From Nitrospiria bacterium (GTDB taxonomy: Bacteria > Nitrospirota > CAKKRA01 > 9FT-COMBO-42-15): a stretch of 6,496 nucleotides of DNA. The position numbers and the translations under genes were made by a program. This document shows, one piece after another, positions 1 to 4,242 of the stretch (positions are counted from its first letter, which is position 1; every line of letters begins with the position of its first letter). The stretch covers positions 1 to 6,496 of the forward strand of contig CAKKRA010000012.1 of the NCBI GenBank assembly GCA_919902475.1. Reading direction: 5' to 3'. A model generated the notes under the pieces. It was not told the origin of the DNA and searched no databases. It saw nothing but the letters and a program-made list of their open reading frames with translations.

Positions 1-165
1 TGACCAGAAGCCCCATATCTTATCGCCAAAGAAGTGCTCTGCTGCATGTTCAGAAGTCAGCCTTATGCTGACCTCAAATAGGACGATAAGGATAATGATT
101 ATATAGAATATCGCTTTAATCTTTTTCGCGCCCTTTGGATTTTCTATGTATTTTTTTAGATTCAT
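1..165 (-). CDS. Small membrane protein of the complex I operon, unrecognised (C-terminus outside window)
   Basis: An open frame starts with ATG at 165 and stays open to the left edge, giving 55 visible residues. The N-terminus is short and basic (MNLKKYIENPKGAKK). One strongly hydrophobic segment follows at about residues 16-34 and contains an acidic residue, E31. After it come H40, H44 and an aromatic stretch ending GDKIWGFWS, which may lead into a second membrane segment. The start overlaps the stop of the upstream antiporter gene as ATGA. A good Shine-Dalgarno sequence (AGAGG at 177-173, 7 bases before the ATG) supports real translation. I cannot name the protein. From memory, small two-helix proteins with an N-terminal 'NPKG' motif occur beside MrpD-like subunits in some deltaproteobacterial complex I or Mrp-type clusters, so it may be an accessory subunit of the membrane arm; that is inference. 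The gene is real with good confidence, but its function is unknown. Confidence 0.75.
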   Translation of the reverse strand, partial: MNLKKYIENPKGAKKIKAIFYIIIILIVLFEVSIRLTSEHAAEHFFGDKIWGFWS

Positions 166-1649
166 TTAATTACCTCTTTTGCAAGGCTTATTATAAAATC
201 AGGATACAATCCAAGTATTATAGTTGCAGCAGCAGTTAAGCATAACGGAACAACCATAAAAGGATTCTCTTTAATATCCTCGTGGTGCTCGTGGCGCCCC
301 TTCTCAATATGCTCCTTTTCAAAGAATGCCTTAAAAACAATAGGGGCAAAATATGCTGTATTCAGTAGTGTGCTTGCAAGAAGCACGGCAAGCACCATAA
401 TATTTTTAGCCTCTAATGAGCCGATTACCAGATTCCATTTGCTTATAAATCCTCCGACAGAAGGAACGCCGATCATGCTTAATGTGCCGATGGCAAATGC
501 TGTCATTGTCCACGGCATCTTCTTGCCAATACCGCTTAACTGGCTGATCTCTGTTTTGTGCGATGATATATACAGAGAGCCTGCGCAAAAGAACAGGGTA
601 ATCTTTGCAAATGCGTGCATTGTTATATGCGAAACGCCGCCTATAATACCGCTTGGGGTTAATAGCGCTGCGCCAAGGATAATATAAGAGAGCTGGCTGA
701 TTGTAGAAAAGGCAAGCCTTGCCTTGAGGTTGTCACGGCTCAGTGCAATAACAGATGCCATAACTATTGTAAACGAGGCAAAGAATATGGCAACAACATT
801 TACGCCAAGCTCTTTCAAAAGGCCGATGCCAAAGACATAAAATATCACTGTTAAGGTTGTAAAGACGCCTGTCTTTACAACTGCCACAGCATGGAGGAGC
901 GCGCTAACAGGGGTCGGCGCCACCATTGCAGCAGGAAGCCAGCCATGAAGCGGCATTACAGCATTCTTTGCAAACCCAAAGAGAAAAAGTATGAATATAA
1001 TGCTAAGCAATACCGGATGCTCTGCCCTGACAGCAGCCGGGAAAAGACCGCCATTTGAAAATTCAAGCGTGCCTGCAAGATTATATGTTAAGATAATGGC
1101 TGCAATGAGAAACACCTTTGCAGCGCCGAGTAGATATATGGCATACTTTCTGGCGCCTTTCAGCGATTCAGCATCCTCCTTGTGCCCGACAAGCGGATAT
1201 GTAATTATGGTCAGGCCTTCGTAGAATATAAACATGGTAAACAGGTTTGCAGAAAATGCCACACCCATTGTAGCTGTAAGCGCAATGGCAAAGCATACAA
1301 AAAATCTTGTCTGGGAATGCGCCTTAATCGGCCGCATGTAGCCTATAGAGTAAAAAGTTGTAAGTATCCAGAGAAATGAGGCGCCTAATGCAAATAGGAT
1401 GCTAAAGGCATTTGCCCTGAACTTGATATCAATCCCAGGCAGGATGTGTAAAAGGGTATATTCTATTGTCTTTCCCTCAAGGATAACAGGAACCATTGAC
1501 ACCACAATCAGAAATTTTATCACACCTGCTGCCACAGACCATGATTCCCTCAGGTTAGGCCTTTTCTCGCCTGTCAGCATTATAAAAAAAGCAGCAACAG
1601 TGGAAACGAGGATTGCAAGCAGCGGTTTTATAGAAATTATAGTTTCCAT
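162..1649 (-). CDS. Antiporter-like proton-translocating membrane subunit (NuoL/M/N-MrpD superfamily, MrpD-like)
   Basis: This 495-residue, highly hydrophobic protein has the size expected for a 14-helix antiporter-like subunit (NuoM/NuoN/MrpD are about 480-510). The proton-conducting core is clear. Glu144 lies in the helix with the FYEGL motif, and Lys228 precedes the conserved MPLHGWLPAAMVAPTPVSAL region. His253 and Lys259 follow, and Lys404 lies in GGFISKW. A lysine in this last position is typical of NuoL, NuoN and Mrp proteins, whereas NuoM has a glutamate. The TITYPLVGHKE-type segment after Glu144 resembles proteins annotated as cation/H+ antiporter subunit D more than canonical NuoL/M/N. 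It lacks the C-terminal lateral helix extension of NuoL. A charged, histidine-rich loop (residues 444-461) separates the last helices. The ATG is 23 bases after the nuoK stop, with AAGGGA at 1666-1661 at a rather long 11-base spacing. Membership of the superfamily is certain. Assignment as MrpD-like versus a divergent NuoN or NuoM is uncertain. It probably pumps protons (or possibly Na+) as part of the complex I membrane arm. Confidence 0.9.
   Translation of the reverse strand: METIISIKPLLAILVSTVAAFFIMLTGEKRPNLRESWSVAAGVIKFLIVVSMVPVILEGKTIEYTLLHILPGIDIKFRANAFSILFALGASFLWILTTFYSIGYMRPIKAHSQTRFFVCFAIALTATMGVAFSANLFTMFIFYEGLTIITYPLVGHKEDAESLKGARKYAIYLLGAAKVFLIAAIILTYNLAGTLEFSNGGLFPAAVRAEHPVLLSIIFILFLFGFAKNAVMPLHGWLPAAMVAPTPVSALLHAVAVVKTGVFTTLTVIFYVFGIGLLKELGVNVVAIFFASFTIVMASVIALSRDNLKARLAFSTISQLSYIILGAALLTPSGIIGGVSHITMHAFAKITLFFCAGSLYISSHKTEISQLSGIGKKMPWTMTAFAIGTLSMIGVPSVGGFISKWNLVIGSLEAKNIMVLAVLLASTLLNTAYFAPIVFKAFFEKEHIEKGRHEHHEDIKENPFMVVPLCLTAAATIILGLYPDFIISLAKEVIK
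173..177 (-). promoter_or_regulatory. Ribosome binding site of the small membrane protein gene
   Basis: AGAGG on the minus strand lies inside the last codons of the antiporter-like gene, 7 bases before the ATG at 165. It supports translation of the small downstream frame as a genuine gene coupled to its upstream neighbour. Confidence 0.6.
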
Positions 1650-1672
1650 TTATATACTTATCCCTTCTATCC

Positions 1673-1975
1673 TTATCCCTTTAGGGAGCTTATCTCATCA
1701 ACAAAGGTAGTTCCTGTATTTCTGTACGCAGAGATCAATATTGCAAGGCCGATTGCAGCCTCTGCTGCTGCAACAGTCATAATAAAGAATACATATATTC
1801 TTCCTGTCATAGAATCCATATAATGGGCAAAGGCGACAAAGTTGATATTAACAGCATTCAGCATAAGCTCTATGGACATCAGCACTGTAAGGAAATTCCT
1901 CCTTACAAGAACGCCAACCATGCCAATTATGAATAATATTGCAGCAAGTATCAAATAATAATGTAAAGGTATCAT
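1673..1975 (-). CDS. nuoK: NADH-quinone oxidoreductase subunit K
   Basis: This small integral membrane subunit of complex I links NuoJ/NuoA to the antiporter-like pumps and takes part in the chain of charged residues across the membrane arm. With the chosen start it has 100 residues, the usual length, and three hydrophobic helices (about 5-24, 29-50 and 60-84). The two functionally essential membrane glutamates are Glu36 (in MSIELMLNA) and Glu72 (in AAAEAAIGLA), at the same positions as in E. coli NuoK. The C-terminal VDEISSLKG is also family-typical. The start MIPLHYY is chosen because it matches the family N-terminus and has a good Shine-Dalgarno (GTGAGG at 1986-1981, 5 bases before the ATG). 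A longer frame opens at a GTG at 2008, but that lies inside a palindromic repeat and would add 11 non-conserved residues. The gene is separated from nuoJ by that repeat. Confidence 0.95.
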   Translation of the reverse strand: MIPLHYYLILAAILFIIGMVGVLVRRNFLTVLMSIELMLNAVNINFVAFAHYMDSMTGRIYVFFIMTVAAAEAAIGLAILISAYRNTGTTFVDEISSLKG

Positions 1976-1980
1976 AGTAA

Positions 1981-1986
1981 CCTCAC
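1981..1986 (-). promoter_or_regulatory. Ribosome binding site of nuoK
   Basis: GTGAGG on the minus strand lies 5 bases before the ATG at 1975. It decides the start in favour of the 100-residue NuoK over the upstream GTG at 2008. It lies just outside the palindromic repeat, so the repeat leaves the initiation region intact. Confidence 0.7.
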
Positions 1987-1999
1987 TTAATTCCTTCTG

Positions 2000-2086
2000 C
2001 CCCCTCACCCTTCCCTCTCCCCAGAGGGGAGAGGGTTATTATTTCTATTTCCTCTCCCCCTTGGGGAGAGGATAAAGGTGAGGGGG
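2000..2086. repeat. Palindromic intergenic repeat, copy A (two head-to-head hairpin units)
   Basis: An 87-base element fills most of the nuoJ-nuoK gap. The outer arms form a perfect 10-base inverted repeat: CCCCCTCACC at 2000-2009 pairs with GGTGAGGGGG at 2077-2086. Inside are two GC-rich hairpins. CCCTCTCCCC (2013-2022) pairs with 2026-2035 over a 3-base loop, and CCTCTCCCC (2051-2059) pairs with 2063-2071 over a 3-base loop. An AT-rich linker (2036-2050) separates them. Each half has the order CCCCCTCACC, short spacer, hairpin, and the halves face each other, as in REP doublets (REPINs/BIMEs). A second copy lies at 4149-4233. On the plus strand the right arm is followed by a T-run (2089-2095), which could stop antisense transcripts; on the operon strand no T-run follows a hairpin, so it does not look like an intrinsic terminator of the operon. 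No encoded protein is apparent. Confidence 0.88.
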
Positions 2087-2093
2087 TCTTTTT

Positions 2094-2609
2094 TTATATC
2101 TCTTTCTTTGCCAACACGATTGCCCCTATCATTGCCACAAGCAATATTATTGACGCCACCTCAAATGGAAAGAGATATTCTGTATAAAGTATCCTTCCAA
2201 TTGCCTGTGTATTGCCTTCTGACAGCATCTTGGCAATATTAAAGCCGCCCTTTGGCCCTTTTATTGCAGACACTGAGATTACATACAACACCTCTCCAAC
2301 AAGAATAATACCCATTAAGAAGGCAATAAACTTCTGCCTGTTGAACATCCTGTATCTCTGTGTAACATTTAAGAACATAAGAACGAATATAATCATTACC
2401 AATATTGCGCCGGCATAAACAAGTATCTGCACAGCAGCAAGGAATTCTGAGTTTAGCAATACAAATATACCTGCAATATGGATGAGCGTAACCAAAAGCG
2501 CAATAGCGCTGTGGAATGCATTCCTCTTTATTATTACAAAGAGCGCGCTTATTACAATCACTGCTGCAAAATAAAAGAATAAGAGATTAAGTATCAATCC
2601 TTCCTCCAT
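2094..2609 (-). CDS. nuoJ: NADH-quinone oxidoreductase subunit J
   Basis: This membrane subunit of complex I sits between NuoH/NuoA and NuoK and contributes to the coupling between quinone reduction and proton pumping. The 171-residue product (167 from the alternative start) has five predicted hydrophobic helices, as expected. Family landmarks are RNAFHSAIALLV (residues 29-40), the strongly conserved SEFLAAVQILVYAGAI region (54-69) followed by VLMFLN, and a C-terminal helix in which FPFEVASIILLVAMIGAI precedes the basic tail. A soluble loop with GPKGG lies around 118-122. The ATG at 2609 overlaps nuoI by 16 bases but has no clear upstream ribosome binding site. GGAGGAAGGA lies just inside it, ideally placed for a TTG at 2597 that overlaps the nuoI stop as TTGA. 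The TTG may therefore be the true start. The family assignment is unaffected. Confidence 0.94.
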   Translation of the reverse strand: MEEGLILNLLFFYFAAVIVISALFVIIKRNAFHSAIALLVTLIHIAGIFVLLNSEFLAAVQILVYAGAILVMIIFVLMFLNVTQRYRMFNRQKFIAFLMGIILVGEVLYVISVSAIKGPKGGFNIAKMLSEGNTQAIGRILYTEYLFPFEVASIILLVAMIGAIVLAKKEI

Positions 2610-3064
2610 GGATAGTCTTCATCGCCAATCTCAAGAAGTTTATCCTTTGTCATAGCAATCGCTCCCTTTTCGTATTGAGAAAGCTCATACCTCTTTGTCA
2701 TTGCCAGCGCCTCTACAGGACATGCGTCAACACAGTAGCCGCAAAAAACGCACTTTGTAATATCTATCTGATAGAACTTTGCATATCTCTTCATAGGGTC
2801 TATTTCTGAACCAGCGCTCACAACTGTAATGCACTTTGACGGACAGTATGCCTCGCACAGTGTGCAGCCAACGCATCTTTCAGAGCCGTCATCCTTTCTC
2901 CTCAAACAGAGCAGCCCCCTGTAACCGTCAGGCAAAGGCCTCTTTTCATCAGGATACTCAATGGTTACCCCTCTTTTGCCCTTAAACATAAAAAAGTGCT
3001 TAAGGGTCAAAAGGAGTCCCATTATAATATCTATAAAAAGTATGTTCTTTAAAAAATTAATCAT
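2594..3064 (-). CDS. nuoI: NADH-quinone oxidoreductase subunit I (two [4Fe-4S] clusters)
   Basis: This ferredoxin-like subunit passes electrons through clusters N6a and N6b toward the quinone-reducing cluster at the membrane interface. The 156-residue product begins with a hydrophobic, amphipathic stretch (about 1-30) that lies against the membrane arm, followed by the conserved EYPDEKRPLPDGYRG region. Two cluster motifs are complete: CVGCTLCEAYCP (Cys64, 67, 70, 74) and CVFCGYCVDACPVEAL (Cys105, 108, 111, 115). As in bacterial ferredoxins, the fourth cysteine of each motif should ligate the other cluster. Cys53 and Cys78 are extra and not expected ligands. The C-terminal tail is short and ends in DEDYPWRKD. 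The ATG overlaps the nuoH stop as ATGA, implying translational coupling, as the upstream Shine-Dalgarno is weak. Length and motif order are normal for the family. Confidence 0.96.
   Translation of the reverse strand: MINFLKNILFIDIIMGLLLTLKHFFMFKGKRGVTIEYPDEKRPLPDGYRGLLCLRRKDDGSERCVGCTLCEAYCPSKCITVVSAGSEIDPMKRYAKFYQIDITKCVFCGYCVDACPVEALAMTKRYELSQYEKGAIAMTKDKLLEIGDEDYPWRKD
2598..2607 (-). promoter_or_regulatory. Strong Shine-Dalgarno at the nuoI/nuoJ junction
   Basis: GGAGGAAGGA on the minus strand begins at the last base of the candidate ATG of nuoJ (2609-2607) and ends directly before a TTG at 2597-2595. The GGAGG core has a 5-base spacing to that TTG. This favours TTG as the initiation codon, which would form a TTGA overlap with the nuoI stop (TGA at 2596-2594), like the ATGA overlaps at two other junctions in this operon. 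Confidence 0.55.
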
Positions 3065-4116
3065 GTCTTTACTATATACATTACAATCCCAGTAACAGCA
3101 ACATTAATAATTGACAATGGTATAAGATACTTCCATCCAAGATTCATCAACTGGTCATATCTCAGCCTCGGCAATGTAGCCCTTAGCCATATATAAAAGA
3201 ACAGGAAAAAGAATACCTTTGCACAGAACCACATCACAGGCTGAATAATATTAATTAGCTCAAATGAGCTCTTAAATTCAAATAAAGGCTGCCAGCCGCC
3301 GAAGAATAGTATTGTTGCAATGCTTGATATCATTATCATGTTTGCGTACTCTGCAAGGAAATAAAATGCAAAGCCCATTCCGCTGTACTCTGTATGAAAG
3401 CCTGCAACAAGCTCGCTCTCTGCCTCTGGAAGGTCAAATGGAGCCCTGTTTGTCTCTGCAACACCGGATATAATGAATAATATAAATGCAGGGAGCTGAT
3501 ATATAATGAACCAGTGTTTTGCCTGGGCATTAACAATATCTACCATTGATAAAGAGCCGGTAAGAAGAATAACGCCGACAGTAGAAAGACCAAGCGAAAG
3601 CTCATAGCTAATCATCTGCGCTGCAGAGCGCATGGCGCCGAGAAAGGCATATTTGCTGTTTGACGCCCAGCCGCCGAGGATCACGCCGTAAGTCCCGATA
3701 GAGCCTAATGCAAATATATATAGAATGCCGATATTCAAATCTGTAATATACAGATGAATTGTCCTGTCAATTGTAATGCCGAATAATTCAAGGTGCAGCT
3801 TAAAATCCCTGCCAAATGGTATTACTGCAAAGGATATTAAAGCAGGTATCATTGTGATTACAGGCGCTGCTATAAAGATAATCTTATTTGATGCAGAAGG
3901 GATAATAATCTCTTTTAAAAAAAGCTTTATACCATCTGCAAAGGGCTGCAAAATGCCGAAAGGCCCGACACGATTCGGGCCAAGCCTGTCCTGCATAAAG
4001 CCGAGGACACGGCGCTCCAAAAGGGTAAGTAACGGCACAACTGTTAGCACAGTACCCATCACCACGCCGATGGTCACTAATATCACTGTTAAATTGATTA
4101 TGAGATTAATATCCAT
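3061..4116 (-). CDS. nuoH: NADH-quinone oxidoreductase subunit H (quinone-site membrane subunit)
   Basis: NuoH anchors the peripheral arm and forms much of the quinone chamber in the membrane. The product has 351 residues, within the usual 320-350 range, and about eight hydrophobic helices. All family signatures are present: LERRVLGFMQDRLGPNRVGP (residues 33-52), the acidic loop AETNRAPFDLPEAESELV (220-237) followed by AGFHTEYSGM, and the C-terminal RATLPRLRYDQLM (312-324). These loops face the quinone cavity and the NuoB/NuoD/NuoI interface in known complex I structures. The ATG at 4116 puts the first signature at the expected distance from the N-terminus. However, the 24 bases before it are almost pure A/T with no recognisable Shine-Dalgarno, and a palindromic repeat begins 32 bases upstream. 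The gene overlaps nuoI by ATGA. The assignment is secure; how translation starts is the only oddity. Confidence 0.97.
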   Translation of the reverse strand: MDINLIINLTVILVTIGVVMGTVLTVVPLLTLLERRVLGFMQDRLGPNRVGPFGILQPFADGIKLFLKEIIIPSASNKIIFIAAPVITMIPALISFAVIPFGRDFKLHLELFGITIDRTIHLYITDLNIGILYIFALGSIGTYGVILGGWASNSKYAFLGAMRSAAQMISYELSLGLSTVGVILLTGSLSMVDIVNAQAKHWFIIYQLPAFILFIISGVAETNRAPFDLPEAESELVAGFHTEYSGMGFAFYFLAEYANMIMISSIATILFFGGWQPLFEFKSSFELINIIQPVMWFCAKVFFFLFFYIWLRATLPRLRYDQLMNLGWKYLIPLSIINVAVTGIVMYIVKT

Positions 4117-4148
4117 ATTTATACAAAATTAAAAATTAACTTTTATAT

Positions 4149-4233
4149 CCCCCTCACCCTAACCCTCTCCCGCAAGGGGAGAGGGAACTTTTTTCTCCCC
4201 TCCCTTGACGGGAGGGGATTAAGGGGAGGGTGA
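4149..4233. repeat. Palindromic intergenic repeat, copy B (two head-to-head hairpin units)
   Basis: An 85-base element occupies most of the 126-base nuoG-nuoH gap and is the same family as the one at 2000-2086. The first 12 bases, CCCCCTCACCCT, are identical in both copies. Outer arms pair TCACCCT (4154-4160) with AGGGTGA (4227-4233). Inside are two hairpins: CCCTCTCCC (4163-4171) pairs with 4177-4185 over loop GCAAG, and TCCCCTCCC (4196-4204) pairs with 4210-4218 over loop TTGAC. The left unit is nearly the same as in copy A; the right unit has diverged in stem sequence but keeps its pairing, showing compensating changes. Rest of the gap: 4117-4148 is A/T-rich and 4234-4242 is a short spacer before the nuoG stop. 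On the plus strand the first hairpin is followed by a T-run (4189-4194). Confidence 0.85.
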
Positions 4234-4242
4234 ATTAAGTTG

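Noticed and set aside
370..687. Plus-strand open frames opposite the antiporter-like gene (for example 370-687, 991-1224, 1399-1710)
   Set aside because: They lie antisense to strongly conserved coding sequence, have no plausible domains or ribosome binding sites, and read as mirror frames of membrane protein codons.
1976..2008. N-terminal extension of NuoK from a GTG at 2008
   Set aside because: It lies partly inside the palindromic repeat, adds 11 non-conserved residues, and the ATG at 1975 has the better ribosome binding site and family-typical N-terminus.
2000..2086. CRISPR repeats or an attachment site
   Set aside because: There are just two distant copies, each internally palindromic, with no spacer array, tRNA or integrase nearby.
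4111..4148. Internal promoter upstream of nuoH based on TATAAA-like sequences
   Set aside because: TATAAA occurs at two places in this A/T-rich stretch, but no -35-like hexamer lies at a proper distance on the minus strand; chance occurrence is likely.
4149..4233. Intrinsic terminator of the operon between nuoG and nuoH
   Set aside because: On the minus strand the hairpins are followed by purine-rich sequence (AGAAAAAAG and AGGGTGAGGG) rather than a T-run, so operon transcription is not expected to stop here.
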